A DNA stretch of 6,153 nt from Candidatus Zhuqueibacterota bacterium (GTDB lineage: Bacteria; KSB1; UBA2214). This document shows, piece after piece, positions 1-6,153 of this stretch (position 1 is its first letter; the number at the start of each line of letters is the position of its first letter). The stretch is taken from NCBI GenBank assembly GCA_022706175.1, contig JAKJDB010000179.1, forward strand, positions 1-6,153, in the 5' to 3' direction. Made by a program: the position numbers and the translations under genes. The notes under the pieces were generated by a model, which ran no database searches, had not been told where the DNA came from, and worked only from the letters and a program-made list of their open reading frames with translations.

Positions 1-78
1 TTATTGCCAAGGATGGTTTTCCATCGCCCGATTGCGGATCGTCGCCGCGGCGAACCCTCTTTCCATCTATGATGAAAA

Positions 79-2811
79 TTAAAAAACGAAATAGAGCTTT
101 GCGGACAAACCTTTGCTGTTCCTGTTCGGCTGCAGCCTGCTTTTCCAGCCTTGCGGCCCGGTCAGCTCCGCTGAATGGGATTTGTTGTCGATGGCGGTGA
201 TGGTGTGCAGGAAGGAAAGATCCCCCTGGGGAAAAAGCGGAACCGTTTGCTCATTGGCCGCCCCTTTGGGCCGCTTGGGAGTGAAAAGATGCAGAAACAG
301 ATCCTCAGTGGCGGAAAGGACGGAAAACGAGGCCGCGCCCGCCTGCAGTTCAACCGCGTACAACCGGCTGTAATAGCCCTTGAATTCCGGATAGAGCCAG
401 GACTCGCCGGTTACAGTGTCGTTGTACTCTTTGTTATAGAGTCCAAAGAGCGGACCGCGCATTCTGTTTTTCCAGACCCGATAAGGTCCGTCTGCGAGAA
501 GAGTGGCGCCGGTCACCAGACTTTCGGGAAAGGAAAAGGTGATGCCAAGCAGATCATACGCACCGGTGGGCGGCTGATAGGTGTACTCTAAAACACAGAG
601 GCCGCTGTCGAGCATGGTCCACTGCATTCGGCAGGGCACAGGACCGTCATATATCCACTCGACACCCTGGCCCTGGCTGGAGCGGAAGAGCCGCAGCTCT
701 TGTAAGTCCGGTTGCACGCCGATCCAGCGCGGACCGTTGGTCAGGGGGATCGTCCGTTGATTTTTTTCAATACGGTCAAGCAGGCCGGTGCGTTTGTCGA
801 ACTGCACTATCAGATCGCCCGAGGAGAGGGTGATTCGGTCGTTTGCCTCGGCGCCAACGACCGACGTGGCACCCGGCTGCACCGATCGTGCGCTCCACTG
901 CTGCGCTGTCGACAGGTTCCAACTCCACTGGTTGATCAGTCGCTCATAGGGATCCCAGGCGGTGATGTACAGCACATCATAGTGCCGCCAGTTGTCCGGC
1001 AGGACGAGACGCAAAGTCCCTTTTCCCTGCGGCGGTGCATCAGGCGCGTGCACTTTTCCCGCAAGCGAGTGACGCTTCAGTTGGGGAAAAGGACCGTCGA
1101 AGCGGACCCACTCGCAGGCAAACCGGCACTTCTGCAAGGAGGTTTCGTCAAAGCGGTTGTGCACCGTTAGGTCGCCGTCAAAGCGGCTGGTGATGATCTT
1201 CTTGTCAAACTGAATCGGCGACCAGATGTCTCTGATGGTGTAAAAGCTGCCCTCTTTTTCGCGATAGGGGCCGAGAATGCCGTCAGGCCCCATATTCCCG
1301 CGAGTGTCCATGGAATCACCCAGATCCCGGCGCAGCACGCCTTCATCGCAAAAGACCCAGAGAAAAGCGCCGGCCGAGAGCGGATGAGATACCATTAAAT
1401 TCCAGTAATCGTCCAGTCCGGCGCCAAGGCCGCCGTCGTACATGCCGTGCAACACCTCAGTGGGAAAGAACACCTCCCGGCCATGGAAGACGGTTCCGAC
1501 GCCGTAATCCCAGGGGAAATAGTGAAAGGTGTTGAGTCCGTTGATGGTCTCCCAGGGATGGATCACGGTCCGTCGCTGCGGATCGTGCGCCGCATAGTCG
1601 GGCAGCAGCTCATAGTTGAATCCGCCTTCATTACCGTTGGCCCAGAGGATGATGCAGGGATGGTTGACATCGCGGTGGATCATCTCGGCGACGAGCTTTT
1701 TACCCACCGGCGTGTCGTAGGGCGGATACTGCCAACCGGCGAGTTCATCGATGACGAATAATCCCAGGGAATCACAGGCATCGAGAAAATGGGCGTCGGG
1801 CGGATAATGGCTCATGCGCACCGCGTTCATGTTCATGTCTTTGATCAGATGCACATCCTGCAGACTGAGCGACCGGCTGGTGCAGCGGCCGGACTCCGGC
1901 CAGAAGCAATGACGACAAACGCCGCGAAACATGATTTTTTTATCGTTGACATAGATGCCTTCCTGCGGCCGCACTTGTACCGTACGAAAACCGAACCGCT
2001 GTTCCACGGTGTGCAGCACCCGCTGATCCTGTTGCAGCCGGATCACCGCGGTGTAGAGATGAGGAAACTCTGGAGACCAGAGGTCCGGATTCTCCACCCT
2101 GCCCTGTACGCTGGCTTGAGCGGCTGCAGCGGTCCAGCTGCCGGGCAGCAGACGTCCCGCCTGCTTCAATTGAACGAGGATTCGCCGGTTGGAGTGCTGT
2201 GGGTGCGCAAACACATCGATGCGAAAAGAACCGTCCTGTCTGGCGTCGATGGCGACCCGCTCGATGTATTCGGAGGGAAACGCCTGCAGATACACAGGCC
2301 GGTAGATGCCGCCGAACACCCAGTAATCGGCCGTGCGCTCCGCCTCATTGACGCTGGCGTCGGCGGACATTTTGCTCACCGTCACTTCGAGCCGGTTCTG
2401 CGCCCCGCATCGAACCAGGGAGGTCACATCATATTGAAAGCGGTAAAATCCGCCCTGATGCACAGGGCCTGCGCTGCGGCCGTTGACCTTGACTTCGGTA
2501 TCGGTCATCGCAGCTTCGAACACGAGAAAAATTTTTTTATTTTTCCAGCTCGATGGAACGCTGAACGAATACCGGTACAGCCCTTTCTCGTCGGAGAGAA
2601 TTTTATCCCTTCCCCAGTTATAGCTGCCGAACCCCTGCAGCTCCCAATTGGAAGGCACCTCGATTTTGCTCCAATAGCCGCTGTCGCGGCCGCGCGTGCA
2701 AAAAAAATCCCAGGTCACCGTATGATCCTTGTCCAGGCCGGACAGATAGAGGGTTTCCGTGGTTTGGCCCAGACAGGCTGTGCATACCAGCAGGCAGAAA
2801 AGGGCGCGCAT
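79..2811 (-). CDS. Secreted GH2-family glycoside hydrolase (beta-galactosidase/beta-glucuronidase-like)
   Basis: Predicted exported retaining beta-glycosidase of family GH2, 910 residues, cutting terminal beta-galactosyl, glucuronyl or similar sugars; the exact sugar cannot be read. Visible order: short Sec signal (MRALFCLLVCTACLGQ), sugar-binding jelly roll (about 60-175, ending in a GGIYRPV motif), Ig-like domain (about 178-280), TIM barrel (about 280-535) with R332-M-S-H-Y-P and IDE motifs, second Ig-like domain (about 535-640), and a C-terminal beta-sandwich (about 655-910) whose start resembles the beta-galactosidase small-chain domain. In the barrel, E395 of GNEGG is the expected acid/base and E452 of PTEVLHG the expected nucleophile, so it looks catalytically intact. 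I chose ATG at 2811 because AGGAGA lies 7 nt upstream and a near-consensus promoter sits just before it; the frame stays open to a GTG at 2862, but that start would lie upstream of the predicted transcription start. The signal contains cysteines but no convincing lipobox. The gene is divergent from the GH127-like gene. Family certain, substrate unknown. Confidence 0.93.
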   Translation of the reverse strand: MRALFCLLVCTACLGQTTETLYLSGLDKDHTVTWDFFCTRGRDSGYWSKIEVPSNWELQGFGSYNWGRDKILSDEKGLYRYSFSVPSSWKNKKIFLVFEAAMTDTEVKVNGRSAGPVHQGGFYRFQYDVTSLVRCGAQNRLEVTVSKMSADASVNEAERTADYWVFGGIYRPVYLQAFPSEYIERVAIDARQDGSFRIDVFAHPQHSNRRILVQLKQAGRLLPGSWTAAAAQASVQGRVENPDLWSPEFPHLYTAVIRLQQDQRVLHTVEQRFGFRTVQVRPQEGIYVNDKKIMFRGVCRHCFWPESGRCTSRSLSLQDVHLIKDMNMNAVRMSHYPPDAHFLDACDSLGLFVIDELAGWQYPPYDTPVGKKLVAEMIHRDVNHPCIILWANGNEGGFNYELLPDYAAHDPQRRTVIHPWETINGLNTFHYFPWDYGVGTVFHGREVFFPTEVLHGMYDGGLGAGLDDYWNLMVSHPLSAGAFLWVFCDEGVLRRDLGDSMDTRGNMGPDGILGPYREKEGSFYTIRDIWSPIQFDKKIITSRFDGDLTVHNRFDETSLQKCRFACEWVRFDGPFPQLKRHSLAGKVHAPDAPPQGKGTLRLVLPDNWRHYDVLYITAWDPYERLINQWSWNLSTAQQWSARSVQPGATSVVGAEANDRITLSSGDLIVQFDKRTGLLDRIEKNQRTIPLTNGPRWIGVQPDLQELRLFRSSQGQGVEWIYDGPVPCRMQWTMLDSGLCVLEYTYQPPTGAYDLLGITFSFPESLVTGATLLADGPYRVWKNRMRGPLFGLYNKEYNDTVTGESWLYPEFKGYYSRLYAVELQAGAASFSVLSATEDLFLHLFTPKRPKGAANEQTVPLFPQGDLSFLHTITAIDNKSHSAELTGPQGWKSRLQPNRNSKGLSAKLYFVF

Positions 2812-2818
2812 AATGGAG

Positions 2819-2824
2819 TCTCCT
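2819..2824 (-). promoter_or_regulatory. Ribosome binding site of the GH2 gene (decides start)
   Basis: On the minus strand AGGAGA is followed by 7 nt and then the ATG at 2811. The alternative GTG at 2862 has only A/T-rich sequence upstream and no Shine-Dalgarno motif, so this site fixes the start 51 nt inside the longest open frame. Confidence 0.8.
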
Positions 2825-2835
2825 ATTGTCTGCAC

Positions 2836-2864
2836 ATTATAACAATTCTGTTGTTTTTTCACAA
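2836..2864 (-). promoter_or_regulatory. Sigma-70-type promoter of the GH2 gene
   Basis: On the minus strand, TTGTGA (2864-2859, 4 of 6 matches to TTGACA) is followed by a 17-bp spacer and a perfect TATAAT (2841-2836). Transcription would begin near 2829, giving a leader of about 20 nt that just contains the ribosome binding site. Spacing and hexamers are those of a housekeeping promoter. No start site has been measured, so this is a pattern call. Confidence 0.7.
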
Positions 2865-3028
2865 ATGATTTTTAAATTACCTGCAGCCCACCGATCCAGA
2901 CCTGAAAGGGTATGAAAAAAACATCCGCCGTACTGTCATCGCACGGTTGAACTCGCGCCTGTTGAATTCGGTCCAAACCGCCTGTCTGCACCTGAAACGG
3001 CAAAGGCCGGAAGAAGGAAGGATTGATA

Positions 3029-3035
3029 AAGGAGG
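3029..3035 (+). promoter_or_regulatory. Ribosome binding site of the GH127-like gene (decides start)
   Basis: AAGGAGG is complementary to the 16S rRNA 3' end and stands 10 nt before the ATG at 3046. The frame is open upstream to a TTG at 2947, but the Shine-Dalgarno site and the twin-arginine signal that begins right after this ATG both favour 3046. Confidence 0.82.
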
Positions 3036-3045
3036 AAGGCCAACC

Positions 3046-4941
3046 ATGAGTGACCATTCAGAAAGAATCAGCCGTAGAAGCTTTATCCGGAAAACCGCTG
3101 CGACAGGGGCTGCCACCGCGTGCCTTTCAGCCGCTTCCGCTGCAGCGCAGTCGACCACCCCTAAGCAGACGCCTGCACAGGAAAGCCGATCGTTGACGCC
3201 GCATCTGTTGCTGAACGGAACCGTCGCCGTGTCGAGACCGCTGCTTGCGCCATCTCAACTGAGCTTTCGTATCGGGTTGGCCAGAACGCGCATGGCCTCC
3301 TATCCCTGCGACTCGATGGATTTCGTCATGATGGATCTGGAGCGGCCGAACGGAAGAAGCCGTCATGCCCATTGGTGCACCGGAGATCTCTCCGGCCGGC
3401 TTCTCGAATTTCTCAGTTGTGCAGAAGGCGTTGACGGTAAAAACGATGCCAGGCTGAAAGAGCTGTTCGAGAGAATTCTGCAACAGCGACGGCCCTCCGG
3501 CTTTATCGGACGCTACTCGGCCTCTCCCGACAGTCCGGCGCCGGAGCAGGACCCTGTTCGCGCAGGCGCCGCTTCCAAGCTGTTTCACGGCCTGCTGCGC
3601 TATTATGAACTGACCGGTGAGCCCCGGGCGTTGAGCGCGGCACAAGGCCTGGCCGAGGTGCTCTGGTCCGTGCGCGAGGAATGGGCGAAAAGAGCTGCTG
3701 ATCCTAAAACGTTCGGCGATATCCCCCAGTGGGTCGTCGAGCCCTTTGCCAGGCTGTACGGCATCACCCGAGATCCCCGCTGGTTTGATTTTTGCAGAAT
3801 GATCCGCGATGGTCTGCAATCCTGCGAAAACCGGGTCTGCCACTCGCATGGTCTTCTCAGCACACTGCGCGGACTTCAGGAACTGACGCTGATCACCGGG
3901 GATCTCTCCTGGAATGAGGCGGTCGACCGGAATTATCAAATCATCATTGAAAAACAGTTCGAAATGGCGGATGGCAATATCCCGGAAAAATTTCCCCACA
4001 GCGAACGAAATGAAGGCTGCTCTATTGCCGACTGGATGATGCTCAATCTGAACCAGGGCTTGATTCACGGCGATGACCGTGCCTATGACAAAGCGGAGCG
4101 GATCTTCTGGAACGCCCTGGCCTTCAATCAACTCATCACCGGCGGATTGGGCCATCGCCGGATCACAGCCAACGGATACGGAGTGGATAAAATTCATGAA
4201 GCCTGGTGGTGCTGCACACAGAACGGCGGAATGGCCATGAGCGAGTATGCACGGCATGCGGTCACCTTCAGGCAAAACACCCTTCAGGTTAATCTTTTGA
4301 CGCCGGGTCAATTTCAAGTACCGCTTCCCGACGGCGGTTTCGCCAGGCTGAGGATTGATACCGCCTATCCCGCCCGGGCCGAAGCGGTGATTGAAGCGGA
4401 GAACGTGCCGGCTGGGATGCCGGTACGCGTCCGTATCCCTTCCTGCATGCAGGAGGCAAAGATCCAGGAAAAACGTGATGGAAAACGGCGTCGCCTGGTA
4501 TTGAGTGGAAAAATAGGCCATCGTATCGAGCAATGCCATCCGGGGGTGATCCTCACCTATGGTCCGCTGGTGCTCGCGCCCGGAAGAGGTGCGGAGAACA
4601 AGGCGGCAGTAAAAGATTCTTTTTCCGAAGGAGCGCCGGCTGGCTATATTCCCAAATCTCTGCCGCCGGGCATTGCAAAAATCTTACTGACCGAGCCGCC
4701 GGATGCGCAAGGGTTTGTCCGCCTCCCGCTCTGTCCTCCGGAAAAACCGCTGCCCGCCTGGAGCTATTATGACGAAGGCCCGGGATCGCCGACCTGGGTT
4801 GAAAATGCGGCGGTGGAGGTCCGCATCAAATATCCGAACGCTCAGGCCATGGCGGTGCGCTTTACACCGCTCTGTTTTGCAACCTCTTGTCTCTCGCTGT
4901 TCGAAACGCCGGTTCTGTTTCAGGACATCGAAACCGCTTGA
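3046..4941 (+). CDS. Tat-exported GH127/DUF1680-like glycoside hydrolase (putative beta-L-arabinofuranosidase)
   Basis: Predicted 631-residue zinc-cysteine glycosidase related to GH127 (DUF1680). The N-terminus carries a twin-arginine signal: S9-R-R-S-F-I-R-K, a small-residue hydrophobic stretch and an AAA-type cleavage region near residue 35. The body looks like an alpha/alpha barrel (about 90-410) followed by beta-sandwich segments (VRIP near 460, YGPLVLAPG near 505), the usual GH127 order and near-usual length. In the characterised enzyme HypBA1, zinc is held by Glu338, Cys340, Cys417 and Cys418, and Cys417 is the nucleophile. Here E323-G-C325 and C389-C390 match that set with similar spacing, and H268 may match an arabinose-binding His. 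The flanking signatures (usually ETCA and CCPPN) read EGCS and CCTQN, and the acid/base Glu is not obvious (E306 or E314 are candidates). Membership in this superfamily is well supported; the L-arabinofuranosidase activity is inferred. A GH92 gene follows 104 nt downstream. Confidence 0.82.
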   Translation: MSDHSERISRRSFIRKTAATGAATACLSAASAAAQSTTPKQTPAQESRSLTPHLLLNGTVAVSRPLLAPSQLSFRIGLARTRMASYPCDSMDFVMMDLERPNGRSRHAHWCTGDLSGRLLEFLSCAEGVDGKNDARLKELFERILQQRRPSGFIGRYSASPDSPAPEQDPVRAGAASKLFHGLLRYYELTGEPRALSAAQGLAEVLWSVREEWAKRAADPKTFGDIPQWVVEPFARLYGITRDPRWFDFCRMIRDGLQSCENRVCHSHGLLSTLRGLQELTLITGDLSWNEAVDRNYQIIIEKQFEMADGNIPEKFPHSERNEGCSIADWMMLNLNQGLIHGDDRAYDKAERIFWNALAFNQLITGGLGHRRITANGYGVDKIHEAWWCCTQNGGMAMSEYARHAVTFRQNTLQVNLLTPGQFQVPLPDGGFARLRIDTAYPARAEAVIEAENVPAGMPVRVRIPSCMQEAKIQEKRDGKRRRLVLSGKIGHRIEQCHPGVILTYGPLVLAPGRGAENKAAVKDSFSEGAPAGYIPKSLPPGIAKILLTEPPDAQGFVRLPLCPPEKPLPAWSYYDEGPGSPTWVENAAVEVRIKYPNAQAMAVRFTPLCFATSCLSLFETPVLFQDIETA

Positions 4942-4966
4942 CATTGTGATTATTATTTGCTTTATT
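4938..4966 (+). promoter_or_regulatory. Probable promoter of the GH92 gene
   Basis: A perfect TTGACA (4938-4943) overlaps the TGA stop of the preceding gene. Seventeen bases later stands TTTATT (4961-4966, 4 of 6 matches to TATAAT); TATTGT at 4963-4968 with a 19-bp spacer is an alternative -10. The downstream region is A/T-rich, unlike the coding DNA. If real, the GH92 gene can be transcribed on its own, with a leader of about 70 nt, as well as by read-through. Confidence 0.5.
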
Positions 4967-4977
4967 GTACATACAAT
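4964..4977 (+). promoter_or_regulatory. Perfect 14-bp palindromic operator candidate
   Basis: ATTGTA-CA-TACAAT is a perfect 6-bp inverted repeat with a 2-bp centre, overlapping the predicted -10 and start region of the GH92 promoter, where a bound repressor would block transcription. The core TTGTACATACAA fits the general FadR/GntR-type operator shape (GT...AC) and differs at one central base from the core of the B. subtilis AraR box as I recall it (TTGTACGTACAA). The binding protein is not in this window. Confidence 0.4.
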
Positions 4978-4999
4978 TGACTTTTCCATCCATTCGCAC

Positions 5000-5017
5000 A
5001 GGGATGCCAAGATCCCT
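5000..5017 (+). other. Small hairpin in the GH92 mRNA leader
   Basis: AGGGAT (5000-5005) and ATCCCT (5012-5017) can form a 6-bp stem around a 6-nt loop. No T-run follows, so it is not a Rho-independent terminator. The CCCT of the 3' arm could alternatively pair with AGGG of the ribosome site at 5035-5038, but only over 4 bp. It may stabilise the leader or be chance. Confidence 0.3.
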
Positions 5018-5034
5018 TCATCCATCATCCATCC

Positions 5035-5041
5035 AGGGTGA
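5035..5041 (+). promoter_or_regulatory. Ribosome binding site of the GH92 gene (weak)
   Basis: AGGGTGA ends 4 nt before the ATG at 5046, a tight spacing and an imperfect Shine-Dalgarno match. No better in-frame start is visible, and a signal peptide begins directly at this ATG, so the start is accepted. Confidence 0.5.
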
Positions 5042-5045
5042 CGCC

Positions 5046-6153
5046 ATGAAACACTATCTCGCCGCACTGCTCTTTTCATTTTTCACCATGTCATCGTACT
5101 CTGCACTTCCCGCTGAAAAAGTGTTGGACTATGTGGATCCTTTCATCTGCAGCGCAGGCGATCACGGCCATCTGCACCCCGGCGCTGTGAGGCCGTGGGG
5201 CATGGTCCATCTCGGGCCAGACACCTATCCCAGCAGTCTGACCGGCAACGGCAATTGGGCGCACTCGGGTTACAATTTCAAGGACACCCATGTCCGCGGG
5301 TTCAGCCATCTGCGCATCACCGGATCCGGCGGCACCAATCCCCAAGACAGGCAATGGTTGGTGTGGACGCTGCCGGGCATCGGCCGGCCTGAACTGTGCA
5401 TGGACAAACGCTACAGCCGCATCGATAAAAAGAGCGAAAAAGCAACGCCCGGTTTTTATTCAGTGATGCTGGACTCACTGAACATTCTTGTCGAATTGAC
5501 CGTGGGACAGCACTCGGGGCTTCACCGCTATACGTTTCCGGCCGGCGAGGAAGCGCATCTGCTGATCAAAGCAGGCCGCGGCTCCGAATCGTCGGTCAAA
5601 GTGATCGGCCGCACCGAGCTCTCCGGCTCTCTCCCTCCTTCCATCTATTATTATGTCCAATTCAGTAAACCCTTTCGCCGATTCTCCACCTGGGACGATT
5701 CGCTGCATGCACAACGCAGAGTTTTGTCCGGCAAAGACTGCGGCGCTGTGCTGTACTTTGCACAAGGTCAGGAGCCGCTGCTGATGAGGATCGGTTTTTC
5801 AACGGTCAGCGAGCAGCAGGCCAAAAACAACCTCAAAGCAGAGATCCCAGATTGGAATTTCGAGCGAATCAGGGAGCGCGCCGGGCAGGCCTGGGCGCAG
5901 GTCCTGAACAAGGTGGAGGTGGATGGTGAAAAGGAATATAAAAAAATCTTTTACACCCATCTCTATCACTCGTACCTGACGCCTTTTGAAATCACCGATG
6001 TGAACGGACTCTGCCGCGGCTATGACGGTCAAGTACATCCGGTTTCGTATCGCCGGCACGACGGCTTTGCCTTTTGGGATGATTTCCGCAAGTTTTCCCT
6101 GCTCACGCTGACCGAACCGGTGGTCTACGGCGACATCCTTAAATCCATTCGCG
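5046..6153 (+). CDS. Secreted GH92 alpha-mannosidase-like enzyme, 3' end beyond window
   Basis: First 369 codons of a GH92-family protein; the frame is open to the right edge. GH92 enzymes are calcium-dependent inverting exo-alpha-mannosidases acting on N-glycans, fungal mannans and other alpha-mannosides. A Sec signal is visible (about residues 1-20, MKHYLAALLFSFF then SYSA). The N-terminal beta-sandwich carries GHLHPGAVRPWGM (41-53), LGPDT (56-60) and GFSH (85-88), versions of the GH92 signatures PGA.RPFGM, SPDT and GFSHTHLSG. The catalytic alpha/alpha barrel begins near 285 with FYTHLYHSYLTPF (302-314), DVNG (318-321), RGYDG (324-328) and FWDDFRKFSLLTL (343-355). Family members are usually about 700-800 residues, so roughly half is present; the general acid Glu and the base Asp lie beyond the edge, so activity cannot be judged. 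The second signature reads GFSHLRITGSGG, a departure from the common THLSG form. It follows the GH127-like gene by 104 nt with its own probable promoter. Family call firm, specificity unknown. Confidence 0.9.
   Translation, partial: MKHYLAALLFSFFTMSSYSALPAEKVLDYVDPFICSAGDHGHLHPGAVRPWGMVHLGPDTYPSSLTGNGNWAHSGYNFKDTHVRGFSHLRITGSGGTNPQDRQWLVWTLPGIGRPELCMDKRYSRIDKKSEKATPGFYSVMLDSLNILVELTVGQHSGLHRYTFPAGEEAHLLIKAGRGSESSVKVIGRTELSGSLPPSIYYYVQFSKPFRRFSTWDDSLHAQRRVLSGKDCGAVLYFAQGQEPLLMRIGFSTVSEQQAKNNLKAEIPDWNFERIRERAGQAWAQVLNKVEVDGEKEYKKIFYTHLYHSYLTPFEITDVNGLCRGYDGQVHPVSYRRHDGFAFWDDFRKFSLLTLTEPVVYGDILKSIR

Noticed and set aside
12..25. GATGG-TTTT-CCATC hairpin as a terminator at the end of the GH2 gene
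   Set aside because: The stem is only 5 bp and no T-run follows in the minus direction; the T-rich stretch at the GH2 stop has no GC stem before it.
42..53. 12-bp GC palindrome TCGCCGCGGCGA
   Set aside because: Perfect but with no loop or promoter context; expected by chance in GC-rich DNA.
1..82. Possible end of a neighbouring plus-strand gene (a frame ending in a TAA at 80-82 whose last residues read NPLSIYDEN)
   Set aside because: Only 26 codons are visible, all three plus frames are open at the edge, and there is nothing to recognise; it would also overlap the GH2 stop codon. A 20-codon minus-strand frame (66-1) has no ribosome site.
1789..2868. 359-codon open frame on the plus strand antisense to the GH2 gene
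   Set aside because: It lies entirely opposite a clear enzyme gene, its translation resembles no recognisable domain and it has no ribosome site; it is a by-product of the GH2 codon pattern.
2900..2997. Repeated 8-mer ACCTGAAA (2900-2907 and 2990-2997) before the GH127-like gene
   Set aside because: Too short and with differing flanks; no convincing operator or promoter is associated. I also found no good sigma-70 promoter for the plus strand in 2865-3045.
2947..3045. Upstream TTG start for the GH127-like gene, adding 33 residues
   Set aside because: It has no ribosome site, would bury the Tat signal inside the protein, and the AAGGAGG at 3029 points to the ATG at 3046.
3127..4539. 470-codon open frame on the minus strand antisense to the GH127-like gene
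   Set aside because: Strikingly long, but it mirrors the codon phase of a gene with clear motifs, and its translation shows no coherent domain, signal or ribosome site.
5018..5035. CATC/CATCC micro-repeat in the GH92 leader
   Set aside because: A short low-complexity run of a few units; no evidence of function or phase variation.

Overview
The window holds three glycoside hydrolase genes and almost nothing else. The layout is a GH2 beta-galactosidase/beta-glucuronidase-like enzyme on the minus strand (79-2811), a divergently transcribed GH127/DUF1680-like enzyme on the plus strand (3046-4941), and a GH92 alpha-mannosidase-like enzyme (5046 to the right edge, where it is cut). All three begin with an export signal: Sec-type for GH2 and GH92, twin-arginine for the GH127-like protein. 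I see no transporter, SusC/SusD pair, regulator, tRNA, rRNA, CRISPR array or mobile element.

Organism (inference only): the coding DNA looks moderately GC-rich. Each gene is preceded by a Shine-Dalgarno motif and two have E. coli-like sigma-70 promoter hexamers. That fits an uncultured Gram-negative-type saccharolytic bacterium and argues mildly against typical Bacteroidota, which rarely use strong Shine-Dalgarno sites and have a different promoter consensus. No finer taxonomic call is supportable from this sequence.

Region by region: 1-78 is a non-coding or gene-end remnant. 79-2811 is the GH2 gene. 2812-3045 is the divergent control region; it contains a near-consensus promoter (perfect TATAAT, 17-bp spacer, TTGTGA) and ribosome site for GH2, and a strong ribosome site for the GH127-like gene. 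4942-5045 is a short spacer with a perfect TTGACA overlapping the GH127 stop codon, a 14-bp palindrome at the probable -10/start site, a small leader hairpin and a weak ribosome site for GH92.

Taken together the genes look like part of a glycan-degradation locus whose substrate would carry beta-linked galactose or glucuronate (GH2), possibly beta-L-arabinofuranose (GH127-like) and alpha-mannose (GH92). Exact specificities cannot be read from sequence. The most interesting points are the divergent GH127-like enzyme, which keeps the zinc/cysteine catalytic set but little of the usual surrounding signature, its Tat export beside Sec-exported neighbours, and the GntR/AraR-like palindrome in front of the GH92 gene.
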